NCBI GenBank assembly: GCA_012295275.1
Contig: CM022668.1
Span: 790,637 to 854,636, forward strand
Reading direction: 5' to 3'
DNA from: Chrysomallon squamiferum
Lineage: Eukaryota > Mollusca > Gastropoda > Neomphalida > Peltospiridae
DNA: 64,000 nucleotides
The notes beneath the pieces are model-generated. The model saw only the letters and a program-made list of their open reading frames with translations. It had not been told where the DNA came from and made no database searches. Of this stretch, positions 12,234 through 26,104 are shown one piece after another; within the stretch, counting starts at the first letter, position 1, and each line of letters opens with the position of its first letter. The position numbers were made by a program, and so were the translations under genes.

Positions 12234-15200
12234 ATGCCTCCTAAATCCAAAAAGAATGAACCTAGTAAAAAAACAGAACTGAAGAAAAAAGAGAAAGTTA
12301 TTGAGGTAAATGTATTATGTTTTATAATGAATTTGAATTTCCAGATATGGAAAACTAATGAATCAGTATTTCAGGTTTTTTGTTCAGATTGTGCAAGATT
12401 GTTCTACGCTTATAACTAAAATTAGATTAAAAGATATGAAAGATGAAATAAAATGATCACTGGAATAGGTTAATTTTCAACGAAAACACTTTTTCTGTCA
12501 AACAACTGAATATGAAAGTACAGTTAAAATTAGAAGTAAAATTATTAATGAAACGGTTTCTGTTCAACATTATCATATTTTTCTGTAAATTGATCATTTA
12601 ATAAACAATTGTAATTATTATTATACGTAATAATAGCTGGATCCATTGTAAAATAGAATGTAAGATATTGCTAATCAGAATTGTTCTATACTTGTTAATC
12701 TGACATATCTAAAACGTATTTAATCACGTCATATTTAATCTTATGAGTGTATCACTATATGTAGTGTCTATTTTAATGGTCAGAAGTCACACATAAAACA
12801 GAATGATTGGCCAAATTGTGCCATATTTCCATTAGTCTAGCATGAAATTTTTGTTTAAAAGTTATGTTTACCTCAGTAATATAGATAATAGAGCATATAA
12901 TATAATAATATATTAATGAAATGTTGAAAATTAAGTCCATTTCATTGTAATCAACACTAGTGTAATTATTTTTTATCTAATTTATTATCATAAGGCATAA
13001 CATAATTAATTTAGTATTGTATTTTCACACTTGATTTTGCACAATCTCAGGTATGAAAAAATTTAGTCTCCAAATGGTATTAATAAACTCAATATATAGA
13101 GCTTATTGAAAGAACTATATTTAGACATTTGGTGCTCAGGATCAGTTTGCTATTGTTAATTCTGCTTGTATGTAATTAGAACTGAATAGATATCATTTTA
13201 TTTACAATTTATTTATTTTGCCTTTTTCAAAACTAATTTAAATATTTTATTGTTTTTGTTTTTGCTTTTAGGATAAAACCTTTGGCTTAAAAAATAAAAA
13301 AGGTGCCAAGCAGCAGAAATTCATTCAGCAAGTTGAGAAGCAGGTTAAATTTGGAAACCAGAAAGCTAGCAAGGTATGTTTGTTTAATTTGTCTTTGTAA
13401 AATGTAATAATTATTTACTACATAGTTAAAATTAACATCCAGTTGATTCTCCCACTATCTCCCAGTCTTCCTGTTTATCCACCTCTTCATTTCTTTACAT
13501 CCATTCCCTAGTTTATTACTCTTATATTTCATGTTTTCTTTCTACTATTGTGACTATTTGTCACAGTGACAGTGCCTAATGTGTTCATTATCAAGTCCAG
13601 GGGATATACAAATTTAGAACACTGACAGGGACTGGTAAATTTTAAATTGTGAAAGTAATTTATTATCGTGATGGTAAAATATATCCACTCAATAAATAAG
13701 AGTGTAATTTGTAATAATATACAATAAAATAAGCATAACTAAATTATTTATGGGATTATGGTAACAAGTTAAACTACAGAATCAGTTGAATCCTAATTAA
13801 AGATGGAATCAGTCTCTGAAGAATCAAGTAGTTAATTGTAAGTTATACAGACACACATACACACAATTTCAGTGACACAGGTTACATTGCTTAATGCTGG
13901 TATCAAAAAAGAAGTGAGAAAAATATCTTTCCATATCCTGCTGCCAAACATAATCAAAGCAGGGTCAGAGTTTCAAGGTTCTCTCCTGTGACATCAATTT
14001 TCATTAAACAGAACCTGCAGATGTCAGTGAAAACCACAGAATCAAAGACAAAAGAAAAGCCAGAATAATGAACAAATTTCAAAGTTTTATTTGTTTGTCA
14101 CACAAAATTCTCCATATCTTGGCTAGTAATTTAGGTAAATAAAAATTTAAAAACTACTTTTGAAAGTTTGTCATTGCCTATTTTTCTGTAAAAGGGTATT
14201 ACTAATGGTCTAACAAAACTAATTATTTGCATATATTGGCAGTTAAAGTCAGTTTATTTATTTATTATTTTTAATATACATAGTTGTTTAATATTTGTTA
14301 TTTTTATCTTTTCTCTATTTCACATATAGAGCTAGATAATTTCAAGATTACTTACTATATAGTTACTATATGCAAACCAGGTTTTATGTTACACAAAGAT
14401 GAAATTATCTGTCTTTGTCACACTGTTTCAATTGTTTAAGTTGTATGATGTTTGGAATTGTCTGTTTACATTGTAGTTAGCCCAAGAGACTGATAAGGAA
14501 AGATCAAAGAAAAAAGATGACAAGCAGAAAGAGCTGGATCAGCTTAATGCATTGTTTAGACCTGTACAAAGTGTTACAAGAGGTATATAACTGTTTTTAC
14601 CAATAACAGACATTACATTTACAGAAGACACCTGAACCAAATTCATGAATGATATAAAATCCCAAATTTTATTAGTCTGTAAATTATGGATTTTGCTTCA
14701 CATCTGAATCTGTCATTTTTAAAAGTTATATCCGAATTCCTGTGATTATGTTTATGATTGATTTGCCTTATTAGCATTGTTTTGATTTTGAAATAACTCC
14801 ATTGAAGAGCAGGTGTATTTTCTCAGAAAATCAGAACCTAACAATAATCTTTGCAGGTATTTTTGAAAAAGTTTGAAATTACCGATTGTGTAAAATAGCC
14901 GTTTATTCTTGTATTCCAGGAGTGGATCCCAAATCAGTTCTCTGTGCTTTTTACAAACAAGGACAGTGTACAAAGGGAGATAAATGCAAGTTTTCTCATG
15001 ACCTGAACATCAGCCGCAAGGGAGAAAAGAAAAGTGTTTATGATGATGTACGAAATGATGGTAATGTAGTTATTTTTACATTATTTGAAATAATGACACA
15101 CATTATGAACAGAAGAAATTGTATCAAACTATACTTTGATAGCTTATAATAAAAACAAAATAAAAAATCATATATTTATTTAGAATTTTTTTTTTTTTTT

Positions 15201-18200
15201 TTATTTCTGTAACAAATGAAGTATGTGTCACTTTTTCTTGATATGTCTTCATTTGTCTTTATTTCCAGAATTATTTTCCATATATTTTATAATTTACATA
15301 CAAAAATTAATTTTAATATATTTACATTTGCCAGTGTATCCTATCAAGTCTGATTTCATATTTTAGAGGCAATCTTCAAAGTTATAATATAACATCATTA
15401 TTTACATAACAAGAAAAATACAGAAACATGTAGCTGTCTGGATTAATTGACTGTTCATTCCTGTTGTGTTATGTAAATATATTAGAATTTTCATTTTAGT
15501 TTTGTTTTATATCTAGTTACACAGTCAAGAACATACAGCTGCATGTGTCATATTATGAATATGGATAACAGTGACTCATATTTTTTGCAAAATACATTCT
15601 CCCCAAAATACACACAATCATAAAAAAAGTTATTTTTGTTCTCAATTTTATGGTTATTTTTAATATTTTTAGACACAATGGAAGACTGGGATGAAGCCAA
15701 ACTGGAAGATGTTATAAAGAAAAAACATGGAGAAGCTGAGAAATCAAAACCTAAAACAGCCATTGTAAGTTTTCATAATCTTGTATGTTTAACGTGTCAA
15801 ATATAGTTATGTTATTAACAGAAAAACTATATTTTATTACTCCAGTGAGTTATGTTATTCTTCCAGCTGCTGATAGCCATGAAATATAGCTGTATAAAAT
15901 GGATACAAAAATTTAGGAATTAACATTGGCAGTTAACATATTTAAAGTTTAACATTTTAAAAACAAATTCACAGAACTGATTTTTATTTTATTTTGTTAC
16001 AGATATGTAAATATTTTCTTGAGGCTGTGGAAAACAATAAATATGGTTGGTTTTGGAGTTGTCCTAATGGAGGAGACAAGTGTATGTACAGACATGCTTT
16101 GCCACCAGGTATGCAATTATATCTTTATCTTTGTCCTTTTTACTATTAACAATTAGAGGTTTAATTAATGTGTAACCAAATAGCTAATACATTATAGGTA
16201 ATCACAGGTTATTGTTTATTTGTTATTAATAGAGAATGATAGTATCACTGAAACTTTTTGTTATTTTTTATTATATTCAAAGCATAAATAAAACAACTGC
16301 TAAATACTGAAATATGCAAAATGAAAATAATTCATTACACTTTTGTTTAAGGTTTTGTGTTGAAAAAAGACCAGAAGAAGGATGAGAAAAAAGATACAAT
16401 TTCACTTGAAGATTTAATAGAAAAAGAGGTAACAGGTTTTATTTGTTTATTTTAACGACTCAGAATAGCTTTTTCATTATTGTTAGGTGAGAGTGAAATT
16501 AACAACTTAAAAAAAATTAAATATTGCTGTTATTAACTAAATATGTTAATTAATATTTTAAAATATAATTAATTGTTTTTTGGTTGTTGTTGTTTTTTTG
16601 CAGAGAGCTGCTTTAGGTTTTGAAACAACTCGTGTCACCCTAGAAACCTTTTTGAAATGGAAGGCAAGAAAAGTAAGTTGGTATAATATTATGAAGAAAC
16701 TAGTCAGAGAAGAAACAGATTACATTTTAGTTTATCTTATGAATTGAATTATTCTGATACAAGTTGACAAAATAAGTTTATAACATCCAGATAAACACTA
16801 TCTGACAACACAAATAAACTGATGTAAAGACATCATCATTACCTTCATAGAAATATGAAAAACAACCATGACAGACTGAGTACTTAATTGTAATCTTATA
16901 TCAGTATTGTTCTACACATTTATTTTTACATATCTATCAGATCTACATAATATCATATCCTGTAAAATTTATCATTATACTTTTGTCAGTTGCAGTAAAC
17001 AAACAAAACATAAATTTGTATTTGAAAAGATTTAAGCAAAGTTTGTGTTAATGATTCTGATTTGTTACATAAAGTGACATTTTTTAATGTGTTTACAGAA
17101 GCAGGAAAAAATTGCAACAATTGTGGCTGAAAATGAGAAGAAGAAAACTGACTTTAAACAAGGGAAGATGTTGGGTGTAAGTATTTAAATCATCTGTTTA
17201 AAAACAATAATCAAACAAAATTATATAAAGATTAGTTTATCAATTAGTCAGTCATTTAGTCAGAAAAGGTTTGAAAATATTTCCAGCAAAAGTTACATAC
17301 GTGTTTTATGAATGCAGCTTTATTAAACTCAGTTTCTCATTTTTTTCAAAGATATAACAGTTTACTGGGAGCAATAGTTTGGTCTCAAGTAACATAATTT
17401 TGTAACAACATTGTCATGCACAGAAGTGTTTGTCAACAGAAGGTCCACTGCATAGAGAATTTCTGTTATGTTTCTGTTTCTGTTGATATAGGTTCAAACT
17501 TTGATCACATTTTTAAAAATAAAACAAGCAAGCAATCATATTTTTTATCCAAATTGCCAAATATTTCAAAATAAAACCTGAATACTTTATTTTTATAATT
17601 TTCATTTAAACCTTTTTTCACAGATAAGTGGTCGGCAGATGTTTGAATTCAACCCAGAGTTGATGAATGAGGATGATGAGGAAGCCGAGGCATGTGAAAT
17701 TGAGAGAGATGATGAGGAAGATGAGGTAAAACACTTTGTGTAATTTTGTGTATCTTCTGCAGTTACCACACTGAAGGTTTACATTTATGCATGTGGCATG
17801 AAATTAGGTTTCCTAACAAAAACACATCTTGTGTGACAGCCACTCAATATCTTTTAATAACAAAAAAAAGGCTCGCCAGAGACCTTTGTGTAGTAAGAAC
17901 ACATGTAGTTAACATCACTGGAGAACAAATTCTTTTTGCATTAACTGGGCTATTTTCCATTCCTGCCAGCACTTCACCATTGATTTTTATCAGTTTATAA
18001 GCTAACCTTATTTTATTTTTAGGATGATGTTAAAGTGGTAGAGATAAACCTGGAAACACTGTCAGCTCAGGCAAAAGAGGTGGATGGAACAGGTACACAG
18101 ATGACAGCTGAGGCAAGAAGAGAGTTGGCAGAAAGATTAAAACCTGAAGAATCTGATAAAAATGATGGTGAGTTTGTCTGTACAAATAGTGTAAACATTT

Positions 18201-19001
18201 AAAAAAAAATACATCTTTTAATAACAAACACTGTAAATTTCAAGTTCAAAATATTGGAGAGGTATGAAAACTGTTTCTGATTTAACTGACCTCATTCTGT
18301 ATAATGTATTGTGGTGTCATTAACGTTTTAGTCTGTGATAGACAAGCCCCCCTAGCTTGCATATTAATTTATTCACTTTTCACTCAAGAAGATTCCGTTT
18401 ACAAATTTGTATTATTTAGAAACCCTCCCTTACGAATATGGTGAGACTTGCCTGTGCGTTTTTTTTCTTAGACAACATTTACAACTTATTTTATAACAAA
18501 GGACATCTTTGGTAGTTTTATGATAAAAATATATTTAAAACAAATTTTTTTTATCAGTAAATAATTGTAAATTGCCCATCACTTGCTTTAAATTTGAACT
18601 AGGCATCATTAAAATCCTTACATACTAGAATGTGAGTTTATCTAATAATGGAAGAGACAGTGAATATAAAAATTTCTTTAAAACAATTGTTAGTTGAACC
18701 TGTATATTTTCACTCATTATATTTGACATCATTCCAGATTTAAGGTGGGGTTAGAAAATATTTATTAAATATGTTGATGTATTCTTTTCTGTTTTTCATT
18801 TCTTTAGATGAGTCAGAAAAACTGGATATGGCTGGAGCATTACCAGGAGAAGAGAAAAAATTAAATGGAAATGCTAAAGCAACTATAGGAACAGTTAATG
18901 GTGAGGTAGTTGCTGATGTACCCATTGATGAAGACTTGTTTGCTGGTGATGATATAGATTTTTTAGATGAAGATCTAGACAATTTGGAAGTGGAGGATTG
19001 A
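12234..19001 (+). CDS. ZC3H15: Zinc finger CCCH domain-containing protein 15 (DRG1-binding DFRP1 homologue)
   Basis: Twelve coding exons: 12234..12305, 13272..13373, 14477..14582, 14920..15060, 15673..15764, 16003..16108, 16352..16428, 16604..16672, 17099..17176, 17624..17725, 18023..18167 and 18808..19001. All introns are GT-AG and all phases join cleanly into 427 residues, close to the ~426 of the human protein. The start MPPKSKK with a lysine-rich N-terminus is typical. Two CCCH fingers are visible: C-x7-C-x5-C-x3-H at 102-120 and C-x17-C-x6-C-x3-H at 173-202. An acidic C-terminus ends DLDNLEVED. The protein binds and stabilises the GTPase DRG1 in the cytoplasm and works with ribosomes (yeast Tma46 is the counterpart). 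I count only five CpG in 1,284 coding bases. AATAAA at 19148 may be a polyadenylation signal. Confidence 0.95.
13970..14455 (+). repeat. Dispersed repeat family R2, copy 1 (ZC3H15 intron 2)
   Basis: Matches 41815-42245 in the same orientation. Shared blocks include GTGAAAACC...AATCAAAGA (14021-14050), TTTGTCACA (14095), TTTGTCATTGCCTATTTT (14168) and AACC(A/G)GGTTTTA near 14375. Four CpG of the other copy are all TG or CA here, indicating CpG decay. Confidence 0.7.
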
Positions 19002-22000
19002 TGAAAATTTGTTTTGTTTTTTTTTTTTGTTTCTTTGAGGGTATTTTTCACTAAGATTGCTTCATTTATTTTATTTTAATTTATTATTTTGTTTTTTTAA
19101 GATTGTTATTTAAAGGAAAATTAGTTCTGAAAAATTATTAGTACATCAATAAATTTTAAGGATTGATTAAAATTTGGTTGAAGCAGACTAGTAGTGATAT
19201 GAACAAATAGGCTAATTCATGATTTGTGAACTTCCCAGTGATCATTTTATTTGTTTCTAGACCTCAGCCTTTCCTCACAGTAAATTAACATGATGATTCA
19301 AGCAGGAAAACCACATAAAGCAATTACTAAGAGAAATGAAATAAAATCTCCCCCAAAAATGTCAGTAAGTAATAAAAAAACAGCTACTGTGCAATGATTT
19401 ATTAAGTTCTCAGATATTTTGATATGTCTTTGTATGAAATATTATCTGAAAAAAGGTAACATAACAACCTCTATGATCAGGTAAATGTTTACTGTTACTT
19501 GAACATCTCTAGAAATAAGTTACAGTCACATTGATATTAATCATTTATTCACTTTTTTCCTTTTCTTTTTTTATAAATAAGACAACATTTTTATTTTCAT
19601 TTACAAGAGGTTTTTACTACTGTTAGATTGTAAGAACATAATCTTGACATCACCAGACTGTGTACATACATTTGTAGATAGCTGACTATTTCTTTGTCTT
19701 GGTTTGAGGACATGTATTGGCTTCATATTTTGTTCTGCATATTTTAATATACCCAATATTTAGCTGTAGTGAAGTGGCATTGGGCTAAATAATTTCTCAA
19801 CATCCCACCAAATCTCAGCAGATACAAGAAGATTGTAACAAAGCGTTTGTTTTTGCTGTTGACTGTATTCAAATTTAATTTAGTATCTCACCACATTGTT
19901 TTGTATCTAGAAAGATTTTAGAATGTTCTGGGAAAATGGCATAAATCTGTTTTCATTGAAAAGGTCATAAATTACAGTTAAAAAAAAAAGAAGAACAATT
20001 AAGAAATATAATATTTACTAATATTTAAATTATAATTCCATTAATATAATATTGTTATGACACAATTATAATATATTCAAATTGGTATTGAATTAAAAAT
20101 ACTGATATTTTTTCCTAACATGTTTTGGAATTTAAAATCCTTACAGGTGAAAGAACCACATTTGTAAAATTAAAAAACATTATCAGTAAATATTGTCATT
20201 ATCATTTTTTATTTTTAATGACAATCCTTGAGGTTGCACTTTGCATTTTTCATTGTTGACTTGATGCTTCTCAAATCATCTCTGCCATTAATTACCACAC
20301 ATGTAAAGTTGTTATGATAACCACACTTTGTTGTTATTACTGAAATGTTAATTAACTAAAGTTAAGTCTGGTTTAATATTAAATTTTGATCCCAACAGTA
20401 AGCTTTTAAAAAAATAAAATCAGAATGGTAGATTAAGATAAGTTTTAAGATTTTGTAATATTCAGTTATTAGTTTTCTGTATAAATGTGCTTGTTGAAGG
20501 ATTTTATCAATAGTTGGTTCTTCTGTGGTTTTTTTTGTAAATTTTATATTCGTTTTAAATACATTCTTTTCTTGACATATAAATATATACAGTGTTTTAA
20601 CTTTACTTTTATTTCTCAAAATTGCTTTTGATGTCATTGAATCCTGGTTTTAAAAAATATCAGTGTTTTGCATTTTATTTTATTACTTGTTACTTTTCCC
20701 TTTTTTATAATCTCTAAACAGCAATATTTTAAAAATTTGTGATTTATTTATTTTTATTTCATTTTTGTCCATTAGAATAATAGAGTGCATTCAGAGACAA
20801 AAATAGAAGAACTTGCTAGATTATGACTTTTCAATTTAAGATGATCTTTTTGTTATATTTAATATTGCTGTAAAATATCATGATTTCAACTTAGTGTATC
20901 TAAAAGATAGACTTCTGAAATTTGTTGAAAGGGGGGGGGAATCCTACTTAATTTTCTGAACCATATTATTAGAATCCCAGAAAATGTCATTGGGTTTCTT
21001 TATTTAAAATTACTAAAACAACTTGTCCTGTTAATGTTTGTATTTGTTATTTGAAAATGATTTTACATGTAAAAATGCTTTGAAAAGAAATATATGCCTA
21101 CAAATAAACCTTGTGTATATATATATATATATATATATATAATACCGAAACTGTTTCAGCGAGTTATTTCTTTACTCATTGTATTGTGACTTCCTTAGAA
21201 ATGTTCTTTAAAGTAACAACTTTTGAAGAAATATTTGAGTTACAGTCACCTGAAATAAAGACCTTGATAACAAATATCCTAAATATATTTTACCTTCTTC
21301 AAAGAGTACTGAATGAAACACTGAGACACTTTATTGTGTTATTGTTATTATTATTATTATATTTCTTATTTACTTTTTTATTTTTATTATTATTTTGTTG
21401 GTTTTTTGGTTTGGTTGTAGGTTTTTTTATTTCTTTTAATTTTTAAAATTTTTAAAATTGTTTCTAAAGTCATAAAAAAAAAAAAAAAATGACGTAGAAG
21501 TTAGAATAAATCAAGACCAAACCATTACATCATAATTTCTTTACTAAATATAAACAAACATTTCCCATAACCAACAACAATTAGAATAATTTAAACAATA
21601 AAAATTAACCAAAAAAATGTGTGTATGCATAAATCAAAACATATTTGCATTGTGATGCAATTTAATGTATAGAGGGCACTGACAAGTATGGAAAAGTTTA
21701 CAAGCACACTAACCATCAACAGTTAAAAAGCAGCACAATTATTTAAAAATAATTATCAACAATTTTTTTATCCATTACTGATTTAAAAAAAATCGCTTAT
21801 AATGTTGAAAAAGTTTATAATAGCTCTTGCTCCTCTTCTTTATTTAAATTAGATCAAAAACATTTCATTCACATTACACTGTTTTATATAACAATAGACT
21901 GATAATTAATTATATATCAGTCTCCTGTTGGTATACTGGTTCTGAATTGTATAACTCCAGTTTAAGAGCTGGGATAGCATCTATGAATAAACACTAATAG

Positions 22001-23165
22001 TTCCTAATACTATTTCTGAATACATTCAGTTGCAAAAATTTGATTAAACAAAATTTATATTAAATACAAATTTTGTAATAATATTTCCATTCTAACTAAA
22101 ATTACCAAAATAATTGCTCAAACTATATATATTTATTAAAACAATTTAATATATTAAAAAAAAAAGACAATAATCAGGTTTCAAACAAGTCAGATTTTTA
22201 CTATGTAACTTTTCATTACCTTTTTGTAGGTAAACATCAAGAGGTTGACATTTTAAATTTACATCAAATGTTTTTCCAAGAAATGTTTTGCATCAGAGAA
22301 TTTTAAATAGGGCATTCAGCAACACAACTCAATAAGACTGAATGATTTCTACACATTTGTGTATGTTTAAATATCCATAATAACATAACAATCTTTACAA
22401 AGTATTTGTAACAACCTTGCAGTAAAATATTAGATATTTTGTTATTTTAAATAAAGTAAACCAGACTATTCAATAAAACAAGTGTCATAGAAAAACAGTA
22501 TTCAGTTTCATTAGTAAGCTGATATTTTTTATATTTTTAAACATTTTATTATCAACAGATTACTGCTGTTTTCTGTTTAATTATAGACCATCTTTTACAA
22601 CTTCAGTTCATTTTCATCAAATTTTAATTTATCCTTATTATATATCCTCTATTTGCATTGGTTTAATCTTTATGAAACCAGTTTGAGATTTTTAACATTA
22701 TTATCATTTATTATGAAAATAATGTTTAGAATTTAAAATGTAAGTTTCCAATTTATCATTCTTGCTATTGTTTGATGATTATACTGAAAATAAACTGGTT
22801 TTGTATTTTAATATGTCACAGATTTTGATCATTATCTGTGAATGATATTACATTCAAATCTGAAAGAGGTAACTGAAACATGACATGGTAATTCACACCA
22901 AGAGGTTAAAACCACAGAAAGTTATTACTCCTAAATGGGCAATAAACTAAAAGAGCTTGTAACTGAGTTTGGTTTATACCTCCAATTCCTCCACTAATTC
23001 TTGATCCTCTTGTATCCAAAGTAAACATATTTGAATTAGCTGCCTTAGGAGCCAAAGTCTGCTGCTACTGCATGTAATAAAATTAAATTAGTAACATAAA
23101 AATTAAAAGAACTAATACGTTTTGATATTAAAAGATCACATTAAAATGAGAAAAAATAAAATTGG
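19002..23165. other. Convergent 3' flanks of ZC3H15 and ASB8
   Basis: Over 4 kb of very AT-rich DNA with T/A runs, a (TA)n at 21115-21140 and a G run near 20932. Part of each end is presumably 3' UTR. No protein family or RNA gene is recognisable. Confidence 0.5.
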
Positions 23166-24309
23166 TCATCGCTGGAGTAGAATATGTTCTCTTAAACTGA
23201 GAGGAATTGGTAGCTTTGGTGTAACATTTGGCAAGTATCGACGACCAAGACAGGTCCGTATTTTACATCGGCATATGTCTTTCAGCTTCCTGGGATTGCG
23301 ACACAATGGCATCAACAGCTCATTCATCTTGTTATCCTGGCCAATACCTCTCACTAACTCACCTTTATTGTTTCGCAGCTCAAACTGTCCTGCAGCTCGG
23401 ATTAACAACTCAAGACATGCATCATCCACTGCAGTGCCCAATCCCATCGCTTGCACAGTGGCAGCACGGACTAAAGGTGTCTCACCCCGCAAATTCTTCC
23501 AGTTAACACTGGCATTATATTCAAGTAGGATTTTGATCACTTCAAGATGGCCACGTTTAGCAGCCCAGCTAAGAGGTGTATCTAGATTATAATCTTGAAT
23601 GTCAACATCTGCTCCATGTTGAAGGAGAAACTTGACACAGGAGACATTGTCTTTGAATGCTGCCCAATGCAGCGGTGAATCCCGGTTTCCATCACCACAG
23701 TTTATGTCTGCACCATACTGAAGAAGAATTTCTACGCAGAAAACATCTCTTTCTGCAGCATAGTGTAGAGCCATTCGGCCATAGCCATCAACTTGGTTTA
23801 CCTAAAAATATAAAATAAAAAATTGAACCCAGTCCAAAAATTGAGAGAACCAAAAAAGCTTAGAAAAAAAATACCAAGAATAAATTTTAAAAAAGAGATA
23901 CTATAATTATATCATTGGTATCAGATATAATTACATAAGATATTTCTTTATGGTATTAACTAGTTTCTTATTTTTCTACTAGATATTTCGTATCAATAAA
24001 ATATTTCATTACATAGAATAAAAACATATAACTGTGTCTTTCACAGATATGTACATGAACAATACCTACTTGTGCCCCTTTTTCCAGTAGTAACCTGAGT
24101 GCATAACTATCACTGACCATGCAGGCACAGTGAAGTGGTAGCAGAGTGCCATGTTGATGATTAACATCAGCACCAGACTCAATCAGATCTTCAATATTGT
24201 CATTGGCCCCAGAACATGTGTGCCAATTACTAATGGCACGGATAAGTCTTTCTGACAAATGGTATGTTTCTTGAACATTTTCCATCACATACCACATGTC
24301 ACTCCACAT
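23166..24309 (-). CDS. ASB8: Ankyrin repeat and SOCS box protein 8 (ASB8)
   Basis: Two coding exons on the minus strand, complement(join(23166..23801, 24070..24309)), give 291 residues, close to the 288 of human ASB8. The first begins MWSDMWYVMENVQ and contains LSERLIRAI and HGTLLPLHCACMVSD, close to vertebrate ASB8. The junction is GCACAA|GTAAAC with a clean donor (GTAGGT) and acceptor (TTTTAG). About four ankyrin repeats follow, with PLHWAAF, PLSWAAKRG and similar cores. The C-terminal SOCS box has a BC-box-like stretch (LKDICRCKIRTCLG) and a Cul5-box LPIP. ASB proteins are substrate receptors of Elongin BC-Cullin5-Rbx2 ubiquitin ligases; the ASB8 substrate cannot be read here. A TTCCAG acceptor at 24317, just before the ATG, shows that an untranslated exon lies upstream. 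Confidence 0.93.
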
Positions 24310-24316
24310 AAAGAAT

Positions 24317-25844
24317 CTGGAAAATAAAATGATTTTAAATATAGTTTGTTAAGAAAACAAATTTCAAACAAATAGTTCAAAATAATGTTATCTGCTTTAC
24401 AATATGTAATAGGTCAAAATGAAAAATATAAATAGACCAGTTCCAAAATTTAAAAAACAAAAAAAACAATAAATATATCTCTGATAATTAAAATATGAAT
24501 AAATTGTTTTAATTTTCACTAAGAATCTAGGATAATTTGAATAAAGATAACTTTTGAAACAATTTTTTTATTTTTTTATTGGAAACAATGTAAATACATT
24601 ATGCACTTTTCCACAGTAGGAAATGCATATAACATATCTCCTGGCGGTATGTTCCCAAAACTGGCAGTCTCCAGATTAGGTAAGCGGTGAGGTGTTGTAA
24701 TCCACTTCCAGAAATGGGAAAACTGGCGTGAGCATATATGGCCAATTAGATGCATGGGGATAATGAGATGTGTGAAGAACAGAGAGGGTGATTAACGAGA
24801 TTAACCGTAATGAGCAGTGAAGAGCAGAGGTGAGTAGAGATTGCAAGAAAATTAATGTTTGGAGACATGAAATTAATGTTATATCTCAGTAACACTTGCA
24901 GACAGGAAATACTACCAGAAGACAAGCACAAGCTCTTCCAGCTGGGATTGGAGTGTCACGTGTACCCAGAACTGAATGTGTTTTCAAATTGTGGACAAAA
25001 TACTGTTTAATAAAAGTACATCAATTAAGGTGATGGAACACCAATTAGTAAGGGTGAACAATAAACTGCCAGAAATGAAACAATTGGCATGTCCAATTAA
25101 GATGTGTTATAATCTTACTGCCAGATTCGGGAATGCCAGAATCAGGAATAAATCCTCTTGGCAAATCAAGTCTGGAATGGTAAACAGCTAATTCTAAAGA
25201 AGTGATCTGGTTAACTTCAGAATGAATGACAAAGAAAATGACAGGCATAAAACAGTTACGGTGTGAATCTATTGTGAAACCAGTGAAGCTTAAGATTCAG
25301 TGACCTAATCCTGGTGGGGCCCCAGAAGCAACTTTAGTGCACACTGAGTGGAAATTTTAATCCAAATCAGTGATGCCATGATAAAAAATTTAAAACATTT
25401 ATGATGATCTGTCATGAAACAAAGCCCACAGAAGAAAAAACGGTGGTTACCAAGAACTTTTGTTTCATATTACAAGACACCTGATTTTTCTAATCATTCT
25501 ACTAGTATTACATCAGATATATGTCTTATACGGAACAATTTCAATCACCCTATTTCACATAATACAATCATGACAAAGTAATTTCAATGTTATTATTCTT
25601 TCCCCCAGCCCTCAAATACAGGAACCTAAAATAGCTTTGGCTAATAAATATACCAAATTGAAGGAAATTAATTTGTTTGGGCAACAATTCGCTGAAGACA
25701 AACACAGCTAATACAGATAGGAAGAAATAAAACGGTTTCTGTATGTGATAACAATAAAAATGTAAAGGGTTTGAGATCGTCTCAGTTTTTGCCCTCTGTA
25801 TTATGCATAATAGTGTATTTCTAAACATTTTGACAAACTTACAT
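24317..25844 (-). other. Probable ASB8 5' intron
   Basis: The acceptor at 24317 needs an upstream donor. On the minus strand a perfect GTAAGT starts near 25839 (exon end ...ATGCTAT), making that the best candidate. The interval contains a GC-richer block at 24590-25340. Confidence 0.35.
24590..25340. repeat. GC-richer block, possible inserted element
   Basis: About 750 bases clearly less AT-rich than both flanks, without a long open frame. An anciently inserted non-coding mobile element would explain the contrast, but I recognise no termini and see no second copy here. Confidence 0.3.
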
Positions 25845-26018
25845 AGCATTCTATAAGAATGTCCTTTCGCATTTCATAGTAACCACGATTAGTTAATTTT
25901 CAGACATGTTTTTTCTTCTTATAATAACCTGCTTATAATAATAATATTTAAAAATAAAAAATATCGGTAAAAAGGTAAACAAATATTTGTGCTGATCTGC
26001 CAGAACGTCTGACCCCGA

Positions 26019-26027
26019 ACCGGAAGT
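26019..26027 (+). promoter_or_regulatory. ETS-type ACCGGAAGT motif, possible ASB8 promoter
   Basis: ACCGGAAGT is the consensus ETS/GABP site frequent in housekeeping promoters and works in either orientation. It lies about 180 bases upstream (for the minus strand) of the candidate ASB8 5' exon. One motif alone is weak evidence. Confidence 0.3.
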
Positions 26028-26104
26028 AAATGTTCCCCTATACTACTACCTAAAACGCAAATACAATTATAACTCCAAACATTTAATAGTATGATGACAA
26101 ACAA

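Noticed and set aside
14886-15149. Stand-alone small zinc-finger protein
   Set aside because: This is ZC3H15 exon 4 read through its donor into the intron; the frame continues correctly only by splicing to 15673.
17746-18000. 84-residue open frame
   Set aside because: Lies within the ZC3H15 intron between coding exons 10 and 11, which join in frame without it.
23122-23592. 156-residue plus-strand frame
   Set aside because: Antisense to the conserved ASB8 terminal exon.
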